DNA from: Sclerurus mexicanus
Taxonomy: Eukaryota; Chordata; Aves; Passeriformes; Furnariidae
DNA: 64,000 nt
Reading direction: 5' to 3'
Assembly (NCBI GenBank): GCA_013396755.1
Contig: VWZF01004873.1
Location: forward strand, 1,129,541 to 1,193,540
The position numbers were made by a program, and so were the translations under genes. Position 1 is the stretch's first letter; every line of letters begins with the position of its first letter. This document shows positions 24,301 to 35,620 of this stretch, one piece after another. The notes beneath the pieces are model-generated. The model worked only from the letters and a program-made list of their open reading frames with translations. It was not told the origin of the DNA and ran no database searches.

Positions 24301-24884
24301 AGCCCCGTGGCAGTTTATATTGCAGCCTGCTCACACACACCACCAAGCAGAGCTGCCTAAACTAACTTGCCTTGCTGTGAATGCCCTGCAGCAGCAAAGG
24401 CCTGTGAAAAGCGTTCTTTCCACCGGCACCGCTACAGAAATGGCCCCTCAAGGAGAGAAAGAGTCCGTGCTTTTATCCTACACCTGATAAAGTCAAGGCA
24501 AGTCAACAAACAGCTCTAGAAGTCCATTCCTTACCTGTATGGATTGAGGGTGCACAGCGTCACAGCTGGGAAAGTCAGCCTATCAGAGTTCAGGTTGAGG
24601 TTGAGGTTGACAGGGTAGCTGAAGTACTCCCTGTAGAGGATCCCAAACTGCCAGTACATTAAGCCGAAGGTGAGAAAGAAGAGAACGGACCAGAAGGCTG
24701 TCTTCATCTTATTCTTTTTGGAGCACACCAGGCGGATAGCCCCGTGGATGGTTGTGTTGCTGCAGAAGAACTGGAATAGCTCCTGGTAGGAACTGTAGAA
24801 TTCGATGAGACCCTCCCGCTCCTCTTCTTTCTGCTGCTGCTCCTCTTCTTGCTTACATTGTCTCGTTTTTTCCCCGCCTGGCAT
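18308..24884 (-). CDS. SCNN1A: SCNN1A, amiloride-sensitive epithelial sodium channel alpha subunit (ENaC alpha)
   Basis: Pore-forming subunit of the apical Na+ channel of salt-absorbing epithelia. Twelve coding exons: 24535-24884, 23872-24127, 22824-23011, 21931-22031, 21085-21248, 20652-20750, 20364-20481, 20035-20113, 19653-19710, 19473-19528, 18859-18934, 18308-18634. All edges are AG/GT and the sum is exactly 624 codons (623 residues plus stop; human 669). Landmarks: HG gating motif at 47-48, TM1 about 62-83, FPAVTLCTLNPYR, protease-sensitive region with RRQKR at 174-178, CYTFND, FIPLLSTVTGARVMVH, cysteine-rich CGCAYYFYPLPE, TM2 with selectivity filter GSS at 532-534, and a C-terminal PY-type motif LPSY at 603-606 for Nedd4-family ligases. 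The ATG at 24884 opens a charged Glu/Gln-rich N-terminus. The minus orientation differs from the human relative arrangement. Confidence 0.96.
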
Positions 24885-25282
24885 CTTCCCTGCCTTCGCA
24901 GACCCACCCTACGGCACAAACTCAGAATTAGGGGGTCGCCCCGGCAAGACCGTGCCTCCGGGACGCCATGCCCGCTGCAAAAACTGGTTCTGCATCACCA
25001 CCTTTCCCAAACCTCGGTGCTTCCCCCTCGCCGCTACTCCCGGACCCCCATCCCCGGCTGCAGGTCCCCGTGACCCGGGGTAGGTCCTGCCCCGCCGAGC
25101 AGACCCCGCTCCCCCGGGCTGCGCCCCCCGCCCGCCCCGCCGGGGCCGCGNAAGCCTCTTTAGACGCTCAAGTGCGGGCGGCAGGAGCGGGCACACGTCG
25201 GGGCAGTGACCTTGCCGGGGGTCGGGGCGCTGCCGGCGGCCAGCGGGGCCCCCCCGGTGTCCCCCGACGGCAGCACAGCCCC

Positions 25283-25672
25283 GGCCAGGTACGGCTGCCG
25301 AGCAGCCCGAACCTCAACCACCTCCTCCTCCTTCTCCTCCTCCTCCTCCCACCCCCTCCGGCGGGGACGCGGCGTCCCAGCGAGCCGGGGCGATGCAGGA
25401 GAGTTGGCAGCGCCGGCCGGCCGGGAACACCCTCGGGGCCGGCGGGACCCGACGGGCGGAGAGAGCTCCTGCGTGGCTTTCATCGCCAAACTCTGCTTTC
25501 CAAGGGCAAAGTCGAGAGTTTTGAGCGAGAGCTGCGAAGGGGATGGGGCTGGGACAGAGAAGGCTGGGGGCGAGTCGGTGACACACAGAAGTTACCGCAT
25601 CGCCTTGGCTGGTTTCTTAACTATAGACAGCTTTGGTATCCAGAACGACGTGGCCCAGCCATGAGGAGGAAT
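25283..25672 (+). repeat. Duplicated block, copy 1
   Basis: Matches 26091-26480 at a constant offset of 808 with no indel. The few differences noticed are A in this copy against C in the other (for example GGTACGGC against GGTCCGGC). It ends exactly at the single N at 25673, after which the sequence diverges. Most likely a false assembly duplication. Confidence 0.92.
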
Positions 25673-25935
25673 NCTGGCCGCGGCACTGACCCGAGGTGCG
25701 GTGCCCATGCCGGGCGGCGGCTGCTCGGGCCGGGGCTGGAGCGGGGGCCGGGGCCGCTGAGCCCTCCCCGAGCGCTGCCGGCTCTGCCGCAGCCTCCCCG
25801 GCTGGGCTGGGACCGGTTCCTTTCCAGTTGGAGCCAGCACCCCGCCCGGCTCCTGCCCTGCCAGCCTCTCGCCGCCCCTCCTCGCCTGTCCCTCCTGCCT
25901 GCCCCCTCCTGCCCCTTCCCCCGGGCGCCGCTCCC

Positions 25936-26075
25936 NNNNNNNNNNNNNNNNNNNNNNNNNNNNNNNNNNNNNNNNNNNNNNNNNNNNNNNNNNNNNNNNN
26001 NNNNNNNNNNNNNNNNNNNNNNNNNNNNNNNNNNNNNNNNNNNNNNNNNNNNNNNNNNNNNNNNNNNNNNNNNNN
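25936..26075. other. Assembly gap of 140 N
   Basis: Unbroken N run in extremely GC-rich sequence between the two copies of the duplicated block. Confidence 0.95.
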
Positions 26076-26090
26076 CGGCACCCCAGCCCG

Positions 26091-26480
26091 GGCCAGGTCC
26101 GGCTGCCGAGCAGCCCGAACCTCAACCCCCTCCTCCTCCTTCTCCTCCTCCTCCTCCCCCCCCCTCCGGCGGGGACGCGGCGTCCCAGCGAGCCGGGGCG
26201 ATGCAGGAGAGTTGGCAGCGCCGGCCGGCCGGGAACACCCTCGGGGCCGGCGGGACCCGACGGGCGGAGAGAGCTCCTGCGTGGCTTTCATCGCCAAACT
26301 CTGCTTTCCAAGGGCAAAGTCGAGAGTTTTGAGCGAGAGCTGCGAAGGGGATGGGGCTGGGACAGAGAAGGCTGGGGGCGAGTCGGTGACACACAGAAGT
26401 TACCGCATCGCCTTGGCTGGTTTCTTAACTATAGACAGCTTTGGTATCCAGAACGACGTGGCCCAGCCATGAGGAGGAAT
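26091..26480 (+). repeat. Duplicated block, copy 2
   Basis: Second copy of 25283-25672, beginning just after the N gap and continuing into ordinary sequence (ATTTGTTTCGCTG) after 26480. This copy is probably the correctly joined one. Confidence 0.92.
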
Positions 26481-27157
26481 TTGTTTCGCTGATCTGTGCC
26501 TGGGAAATCAAGGCCTCCTGGCATTACCCAAAACCTTTTGGTGTTTTTCCTCGGTCCACGGAAATGAACGCCCACAGCCAAATGTGACCAGGAGTCTCTA
26601 ACACCCCCTATCATTATAAGCGTGGAAGTTCTTTACTGATCTTTTCTCCCAAATTACTTTCTTTCAAACTAGCCCTCTCTCTGAAGTTTTCACTTCTTTC
26701 TTTCCTTTCTGGATACCCCCTTCAGATAAGTTCTTGTTCAGAGTGTTCTGTCACTGAATTTCAATCCTTATCGCAGTTTTCTGTGGTTTGGTTAGCAACT
26801 CAAAATATGCAGCCACTTTCACTTCTTCGTATTGCAAAATACCACGCTTAAAAAGGGCAAGCCGTACACTTTTGAGGCCAGCAGTTAAGTGACAGCATGC
26901 CAGGAACAGCCTTGAGACAGGTGCTTCTTACAAGCCTACAGCTGCAACTTGGAGCTTTCCACTAGCTCCATTCTGTGACAAAAACAATGCAAAGCAAAAG
27001 CATTGTTTTTCCCGCAGGTCTAAACTTAGTTGTATGTCCAGTAACTTATTTTTGAAGTTTCACCCAAGATGAAAGCTGCAAAAATTGTGAGGGATGAGGG
27101 GAATGAGCCAATACTGTATCAAATGCCTATTACAGAGCAGCTTCCTCAGAGCATTAC

Positions 27158-27664
27158 TGTGTCCTGCTCTGGGGCCCCCTACATAGGAAGAACATAGTCC
27201 TGTTGGAATGAATCCAGAGGGGGCCACAAAGATGATCAGAGGGCTGGAGTACCTCTCCTGTGAAGGCAGGCTGAGAGAAGAGAGTTGGGGTTGTTCAGCT
27301 TTGAGAAGCAAAGGCTGCAGGGAGATCTTATCGCAGCCTTCTTGTACCTAAAGGGGCTACAAGAGAGCTGGGGAGGGACTTTTTATTAGGGTATGTAGTG
27401 ATGAGACAAGGGGGGGTGGTTTCAAGCTGAAAGAAGATAGCTTTAGATTATATATTAGCAAGAAATTCTTCGCTGTGAGGATGGTGAAACACTGGAACAG
27501 GTTCCCCACAGAAACTGTGGATGGCCCATCCCTGGAAGTGTTCAAGGCCAGGCTGGATGGGGCTTTGAGCAACCTGGTCTAGTGGAAGGTGTCCTTGTCC
27601 ATGGCAGGGAGGTTGGAACTGGATGATCTTTAAGGTTCCTTCCAACCCGAACCATTCTGTGATT
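27158..27664 (+). repeat. CR1 LINE 3' end (longest copy in the window)
   Basis: About 500 bases of CR1: GGGGCCACAAAGATGATCAG, AGGCAGGCTGAGAGA, GGTTGTTCAGC, CCTAAAGGGGCTACAAGAG, CACTGGAACAGGTTCCC, and the terminal ACCATTCTGTGATT. Lies upstream of SCNN1A. Confidence 0.93.
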
Positions 27665-30600
27665 AGAAACATCCTTCTGGGTTGGACAGATTGTCCATGC
27701 AGTTCCATGTCCCACCTCAGACAATGCCAGTAGGTGATGTCATTTGGTGGAGGGATCTGAGCTCTTCTGACCCGTGCCACTTGTGTGTTTTATGGGCTCA
27801 GACAGACCTGGATGGTAACACTCATGCAGCATTGATGTTTACAATTACTAGTGTAACCCACAGAGCTATAATCCAGTCACTTGACAGAGAGCAACTTGTT
27901 TGACTTACATTATTGTAATTTCCTGAATTACTCAGTTACACTAACAGACTAATCCTTCAAAACCGCCTCTCTCTCACTGGAATTGTGACTCTATCTTATT
28001 GGAATGACCAAAATTATTTTGGCCCTGAAAATGCCGCTTTTATACTCATTTAAGTTAACGGTACCTGCAAAGTAACTACAGCCAAATTTGGTAGCCCTTA
28101 GGTATTCTCTGATTTCTACAGTATTTAAAAGGGTTTTAAATTGTCTTTTTTACATTGTCAGAAAATGAGTTCAGAAACATGTTCCTTTTTGCTGGTGGGA
28201 GACAAAGGTAACTTACAGTTTTTCGTTTCATTTGACTCGAGGAATAATTAAAAACTCAAACAATCTGGACTGATTTTCTGTATAAGAATGACAGTCTAAA
28301 GCAATTTTCTCAGCATTTTGTCATGGCTGACAATTTCCATCAGTAGGTTGTTTGGGAGAACCTTTGGCCTTTGCCAGTTTGGATGTGAATAGCGGTTAAT
28401 TAAGGTGTGGGTGCGTGTATTGTATGTTTCATTTCCACATGTGCACATGATATACATCATATATCTGTGTATCTCTACATACACATGCCCACCTAAGTAC
28501 GCATCAATTTTTCAGAAGACTTCTTCCATATGTTGTATTTTCAGTTTTTAAGAATGAAAAAGACATTTACTGGCTCTTTCACCATTTCTAGTGGCTGTCA
28601 CAGCCGTGATCCAAGCAATTCCCCTTTCCCTCTTTCCCACGCCAGGGAGCTGCTCAGGCTGTCGTGCATTATCTGCTGCTGTGGCACACCTGAGAGCACA
28701 GATCAGCCCTGAGGTGACCTCCAGTAGCTTCAGTCATGTGAATATCATGCTTTGGCCGTGGCTTTGTAAAAGTCCCTGCGTTCCCATGGTCACGCAGATG
28801 TGCTGCAGATTGATTGCCAATGCTCAAAGGAACCAAAAATTAATTTTTAACATTGCTACATGCACAATTACCACTTGATTCCCCAAATGCTTTAGAAACA
28901 ATGCAAACAACAAATCTCCTGTTGCCAGCTCAGCTGCGATCTCAATCTCCATTAGAAGATCAGAATTTGCTAACTCTTCAGGGTTGGTTTTGTTTTTATT
29001 ACTTACATCTTCCCAGCTTCTGTGCTATTTTTTTTCCCCAATGTTTATGTGAACTGGATCAGTAAAGTGACCATCTTGTGACTCAGATTGCCAGTCATAA
29101 ATGGTACCTTTCCCCTCAAGGACACTTCACTGTAACAGAAGATAGCGGCAGGGAATTATTAGTGCAGTTTTCAAAAGCAACCTGTGTTGATAATTTAGGT
29201 GATTATGTACCCTCCTGTCTCAAGCTTCCATCACACAAGACTCTTCTTAGCATTTTGCCCATCCTCAACTTTCTGAATATCTCCATGTATTGACCTGTCA
29301 AAGTTAGTCACACCTGATGGAACTGGTTTTGACACCGATGGTTATTGCCCTCACTCCCATTCAGGCTCAGCAATTATGGGATAATTTGTCTTCTGAAATC
29401 CCGAGTCTTGCGTTAGGATGAAAGTTCTTCTATCAGGCACTACAAATCCTTTTTGGAAGTTTTGATTCATAGCATTTACTCCACCTCTAATACCATTTTA
29501 AATCCAAGGAGCTTTATACTGAAAAGATCATTGTCACTAGTTCCTCCTCTTATGAAATGGGAAGCGCCCTGTTGTTCTGGGCAGTGCTTCTGTATATTAC
29601 ATCTTCACAAGCTGAATGCATGATTGCTTTTTATTGCTACTGAACAACCTTTGAGTAAACATGAATCATTTTTTATGGCACCAAATTTGAAATGTTTCCT
29701 TACCAGCTACATCTATTATCTGCCCAGGTAGGAATGTGATAATGATCTGTAGTGCACACAACGTTTAAAATAGAACAAACTTCTTTTCAACACACTGCTA
29801 CTGTGGTGGGGGAAAAAAAAAGTCTCTCCCTATCTGGTATGGATTCCAAGTCTAACAAATTATATATGTTTTTGAACTGCTTGATAACCTTTAATCAGTT
29901 TAATTCTTTTGTATATCTGTATGTGAAATTATATCTTCCTTCTGCTGCAAGGCAGAAACCGTTGATTTTTTCTGGATTATCTACCCTGTTTATATTTTTC
30001 TGCATTAAAATTAGCAACACAGTCAAGGAACTGCATCATGGGTGGTGCTGTGAGTGTGTTTGGCCAAAGTGTTTGGCACTAGCGCAGTAGGTGATGAAGA
30101 TGGGCAAATGTGGGGTTACACATTGCACCACTGTTGCCTTCAGCAGGGAGATATTTATCCAGGTTGCATGGACTCCCTTGAGGCAGAGGTGGTGTTCGCT
30201 AAAGAGGGTCGTTATTAAAAAGCCATCAGGGATTTGCAAACTAATCTAATGGGCTGTTGAATGCCTTCTGCCTTGCTGCTGATGTAACTTACCGGGAAAC
30301 GGTGATGTCTGTCCCAAATAACCAGTGATACCACAGCACCAGGAGCATGTCCATGTACATACTTCCACTCCTTCATGTCCTGGGGAAGCTGATTTTCCAT
30401 ACATTTATTATTTTACCTTGTAGGAGCAGAGTGGCTGCAGAGAACCATTCTGGTGAAGAAAAAGGGAGCCCTGGGGAAAAATTGAAGCGACGTGTGTTAT
30501 CCCTATCTTTCAGCATGAAAGATGTGAGACTACCAGGTAGAGTCAGGAATATAATGTTGTAGGACTGAGAAAATCCTCCTGGAAACTGTGTGGAGGGAAC

Positions 30601-33600
30601 CCAGTCCCTCTTCCTAGGAGAATGAAGCCACCATGAGTGGGACCCAGGAGACTCAGGTGGATCCTCTTCTGTTGCTGCTTGCATGCCATAATGCAGTACG
30701 AAGCCTGGAGGAGAGCCTGGGTAGTGGCTACTCATGCTCTGCTTCAGCTGGAAAAGCTTCTGAAAAACATAGCTGGCTCCCATCTGTTGTCTGTATTGCA
30801 GGACAAGGGCTATTGCTTCCTGGAAATGGTGAATCAATCAGGGGGCTGAAGAAGCCCAGCGACCCAGAACCTTTAGCCATTCTACTTTTTGTCCAAGTCC
30901 GCTGCCATCCTTGCTACCTGTGACCCGTTCACCTCCCTGAGGGAATCACTGAGCCCTGAGAATGGGCCTTCAAGCTCTACCTTTGCTGCATATTCCCTCT
31001 TGTAGGATCATTTTTCCAGACTGACAGCTCCTCAGACACTGGTCTCAGGCTGGTCCTACTTCAGTGGGACCAAGCGTGGAAATGACCAGATGAAAATTGC
31101 CGCCCACTAGCACAACTAAGCTAACACTCATCTGGAAGCTGAGTGGGCAGTCCAGGCTGGAACAGCAGCAAGCAAAGTTATAGGACTGATTTCTCCATCT
31201 GCTTTCTCTTGAGGGGCAATTAATAAGTGGGCAATCAAAATGGAGCCTCCTTGAAGTCCCCCCACCCTCCCTTGCTCTCCGCAGCCGAAGTCTTTAATTT
31301 CCTCATTCCAGCCCTAACAATATAACCATTATCACAGCCACCTGACTCCCTGGCCTCTGTCCCCACCCCTTTCATGATCTCTCCTGCCTGTTCCTGTAAA
31401 TTGGAGGCAGAAGCAGCCACCTCAGACCAGTTTTTCTTCTGGCAGCTGCTGCTCTGCAGCCAGCAGAGATCACAGGGCTGGGGCTGGTCCCCCTGTGAAC
31501 CCAACGCAGCACCCGGCACGCCACAGCCTGATGGACACAGGTGCTCGCTGCTTCACCAGAGCTGACCACGGGACAAGCTTGCTTATGTTTAGCTTGATTT
31601 TTGGCGCTGCCTCATGAAATTCTCCGAATGGCCACTCTCAGTCACTCCCATCCCAGTGGGTTCGTGTTGCTTCTGCTTCTTGGCTCTGTTCTGGTGGTGG
31701 TGATCTCTCCTCATCTGCAATGTAAGCCTTTAAAGGGAACCCAAATGGAATTAAGCCCTTAAGAAGAGAAATTCATCTATAAATGCCATTTCTTTTATGG
31801 GTAAGGCCACATTTTATAGCCCAGTGGCTTAAGGGAGCACTTTCCACCACACCCTCCTTAAAAGAAAGAGAAGGCAGCATCACCTCCCTTTCCCATTTCC
31901 CTTTCCATTGTTCCAACGTGTTCTATTCATCCATCTACTTGAGAGGTTTTATGTCTTCCCTCATAAGATCTCAGGCTAGCAGTGATGGACCGGTCTGGAA
32001 AAGGTCTGAAAGTTCTGAAATGGTCCATTAGGCAAAGCACCTAATTTTTTTTCAAGATGTAGCTTGAAAAATTCAAGTTAAGGGTTAGGTGACAGGCTAC
32101 CTTTCGGTGTTGTCTTGGTTTTTATAATGAAGTAATCTGGGGTTTATCCTCTGTGGGACCTGGAATGTCTGGATTATTACCTTAATTTTTTTTTTTCTCT
32201 TTTCATCCTTTCTTTTAAGCAGAAAAGGTTGGCCAACAAACATGAGTCTTAGTCAAGCCATATGACCACTTCTAGTGATACTGAGAAGAATGAGATTTCA
32301 TCCCTATATTCACTCTCCCATTCTGTCACCCTTTCTTTTAACTCTGTATCGGGACTGCAGCTGTTTCAGATAAACCTCACATTTCAAGAAGTTTATACTC
32401 CTGGGCAAATTTTGGGGTCAGGAAGGAGATTTCATCAAGTAAGAAACGTAGAGTTTTTTTTAGAGACACAATCTTCCCCTGTAGCTTGAAAAACAGTCCA
32501 CTTCAAGGAGTCCAGGGCCTTTTGCCTTCCAAATCCTCTGCCAGTAAAGAATCTCAAAGTATTTGCCTTCTGCAATTGATCTTTTGTGCTAGGGACTTAA
32601 TAAGATCTTGATGGTATTTCATGGGAGGGCCAGTCTGTGAGGATGATTTACATATGTACAAAAGTGAAAAAGAAGGGAAAAAGAGTAATTCATAAAGAAA
32701 TCTATACTAAGCAAACCTGGGACTTTCGAAGTGTTTGAAAAAGGGGGAAAAGAAAACGGTAAAAAATACAGTTGAAAACAGGGGAAGTAGAGGGAGACGA
32801 ATGGAAGGAACAGTAGCAAATGAACTAAAAAAAGAGAAGAAAACTGTGCACTGCTTTGCGAACTGCACCCGGATGTGGTGGGAAGGTCTGCATTGCCCAG
32901 TGACACTGAAATACACACTGGCAAGTTATATATCTCTCAGAAGATGACACATGCAAGTCAGTTTGCAACACAGGAGGCTGAGTTTAATCCACCAACTCTT
33001 AAAACAGTGACTTATTGCCTTTCCTGCCTTTGCAGTCATTTTTCCTTCCTTTGCTGCACCTTTTCATACTTTCATTTTCATCAACTGAACTCGCTCTCTG
33101 TCAGCCTCTGCCATCCTTCCTAATTGGGCATGCTCATGAAAAATGGGGTGAACATCTTTCATGTGGGATACATAAACCATTGTTCAGTGGGGTAAGGGAA
33201 GTTACAAAAAAAGCACCCATCAAAAAAAGTCGGAGTTATCCACGACTGGAAGATTAGAGAGAAGGAAGTCAACTTTGGCGTGTTGCGTATAGCAAGGCAG
33301 CAAGTCAGGTCGAAAAAAAAAAAACCTTCAAGGAACAACTAGGAAATGGGATCAAAACTAGCATTAGATCTCTCTCGAATCACATCAGGCACCTGCCAGA
33401 TGTTCTGAGGGCGAAATGGTGATGGGGCTGTGCGAGGAGCGCGCAGTGGAGATAAGGCCATTGCAGGCAGCTCTGCAGCTGAGCTGAGCGTTGAGTGAGG
33501 AGATCGACGCGGCAGAAACCATTCTTGGGCAGGGTGGGGTTTGCCAGTGAACGTGTCTGAAACCGAAGCGGCTGTGGAAAAGGCTGTTCAACACACTGAC

Positions 33601-34507
33601 AAAGTGAACAGTAACAACTTGCTGGGAGCAATGGCATTTGCCCAAGAGTCTTAAAGGATCTCAGGAATAAAATAGCTGAACTGCTCCAAGCAGCGTGTAA
33701 CTCAGCATTTGCTGCCAGTGCAGTGCCTGAGGAGGGGAAAGGGGTGAATGTGATGCCCCTGCAGGTGGAGAGTTTGGCAAGAGGCAGGCGGTGGAAGGGT
33801 TTCTGGGACTTGTTTGGGCTTCACATGAAGATAGCATGAGTTAAACGATTAGAGGTAAGTACAGTTAGAGTCTAAGAGGGTCTGGAGCAGCCTGGCACAC
33901 CACTCCAGGATACTTATGCCTCCAGCAGGCTGTGAAATCCACACCATCTTCTCTCAGCCTGAGGGAGGTGTGTGCTCTGGTCCACCTGCTGAGGATTTGG
34001 ATGCATGCTTGGATGAATGTTGCCTGGAGTCAGCTGGGAGCTGTGGAGTGTTTGGCTCTTGCTGCAGGACAAAAGGGATGTTGTGGTCCAGGCATGTTGA
34101 CCCAGCTACTGATGAGGGGGCAGCGGCCGTGACAGAGAGGTGTGTTTCTGCCAGCACCAGAAATGAGGCTGCTGCTGGTAGCCCTCTCCTTTCTCCTTTT
34201 CTGATTCAGGAGAAGGAGTTCCCAATGCTGCAACCATTGCATCTACCCAGAGACGTGGGTGGGGATGGTCCCCATTTCTCTTCTGTCTCTCCTGGAGAGA
34301 CAGAAGCTGGTCCTGGGGGCTGAAAATGACCCTTTCCACTCCAGATGGGCTTTTTGAACTTCTCAATTAATTTTTCATCCAGAGGGGGGATCTGCTCTGG
34401 AGGGAAGCACAAGTCCATGCTTTTGTCTAGGACACAAGTTAGGGGCTGTTGTAATAGAGCTGGAGGCTTTGGGAAAAGAAAGTCCAATCCTTTTACCTTT
34501 TCCCATT

Positions 34508-34648
34508 TCTTAAGGTTGTTTTTTTGGCTTGTTGAGTTTTTCTGTTGTTTGTTTGGGGGTTTTGTGTTTTCTTTTGTGTTTTTTTTTTCTCATTTGTTTT
34601 TCTTTTTTGGCTGGTTGGTTGGTTGTTGGTTTGTTTGGCTTTTTTTCG
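34508..34648 (+). repeat. T/G-rich low-complexity tract
   Basis: Degenerate TTTG/TTGG repeats with almost no A or C. It produces spurious hydrophobic frames rich in Phe, Leu, Trp, Gly and Val in several phases. Confidence 0.8.
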
Positions 34649-35509
34649 AGAGGCAGAGAATGTGGAATGTTACGGGCTCTTCATTGTCCATTGCAGCTTA
34701 TCATTGCTCACGTCACTGAAGTCCTGATGAAGGACACATCAGAGAAAGTGGTCAATGCAGAAGATTGCTGTTACTAAGAAAAGCAAATGTGAGGCCCTAG
34801 CGAGGACATGGCTTTGGTCAGCATCTCATACTCTTCACAGATGCCTCAGGGCTGTGTTCCCACAGGCAGTGCTAGGGGGGAGAAGCAGCCATTGTATAGC
34901 TGAGATTCTCCTCTCTATGCAAAGAGGTATTCAGCTATTGAGAAGAACTGCCTGATGTCTGTGGGCTTTCGAGAAGCTGCAGCTGTGTGGGAGTCATTTT
35001 ACTGCCTTTAGGTGTGACCCACCTGCTGCTCGCTGGGCTGACACAACTGAGGACCCTGACCCCTGAGCTCTTGTAAGGAACTTGCTGCTTCAAGCTTCTG
35101 ATCTGGAAGAAATGTACAGTTGCAGGGCATGAATACTGGCCCTGATGCTTTGTCCCAGCCCACCCCTACCAAATGGGTTGCAGTGATTCCTTGCAGTCCA
35201 TTGACCAAGATGGGGGAGATATGGGAAAAGTTAGCATCGTGTCTGTGGTCAGTGTGGAAATTTGCATCCAGACTTGAATGGGACACTGTCTGTCACTGCC
35301 TGGTGGATGGTGGGAGAGGGGCTTCGAATGATTCCTGTGCAATAGGCACGTCACTGTGAGTCTGCAAGAGGCTGAGGGTGACAGGTGAAATTTGAAGCTT
35401 CTCAGCCTGAGCATAGGACACCAAGGTAGGAATCAGCTTTCTAAAAGACAGCTTTCCCCACTGTAGAGAGCTGTATCATTTTAACACTTCAGACTCCAAA
35501 AAATGGCAC

Positions 35510-35620
35510 CTTAAAGCTAATCTAATTCCAACCCCCTGCCATGGGCAGGGACACCTTTCACTGCACCAGTGTTCTCAGAGCTCCCTCCAGCCTGCCAGGC
35601 CTGCTGGATGGAAACATTCT
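35510..35620 (-). repeat. CR1 LINE 3' fragment, reverse orientation
   Basis: CTAATTCCAACCCCCTGCC, ATGGGCAGGGACACCTTTCA and CTCCCTCCAGCCTGCC are the reverse complement of the CR1 3' region. Confidence 0.8.

Larger units (their letters stand above)
24890..26490. promoter_or_regulatory. GC-rich CpG island upstream of SCNN1A, with assembly defects
   Basis: Very GC- and CpG-rich sequence immediately upstream of the SCNN1A start, presumably its promoter and untranslated leader. It includes a CTC/CTT-rich pyrimidine run (25318-25350 and its copy), a potential G-quadruplex (25727-25753), single N bases at 25151 and 25673, and a 140-base N gap. Long open frames here are a product of the base composition and the N run, not genes. 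Confidence 0.65.

Noticed and set aside
24968..26472. Very long frames (up to 454 codons) in the SCNN1A CpG island
   Set aside because: GC-rich DNA has few stops, the frames cross an N gap, and parts are repeated by the assembly duplication.
33916..34323. 135-codon Cys-rich frame, considered as a remnant of a TNF-receptor cysteine-rich repeat (LTBR)
   Set aside because: Cysteine spacing does not fit the TNFR pattern, no splice sites frame it, and the opposite strand is equally open.
34345..34777. Hydrophobic frames resembling multi-pass membrane proteins
   Set aside because: They translate a T/G low-complexity tract; all three phases look hydrophobic.
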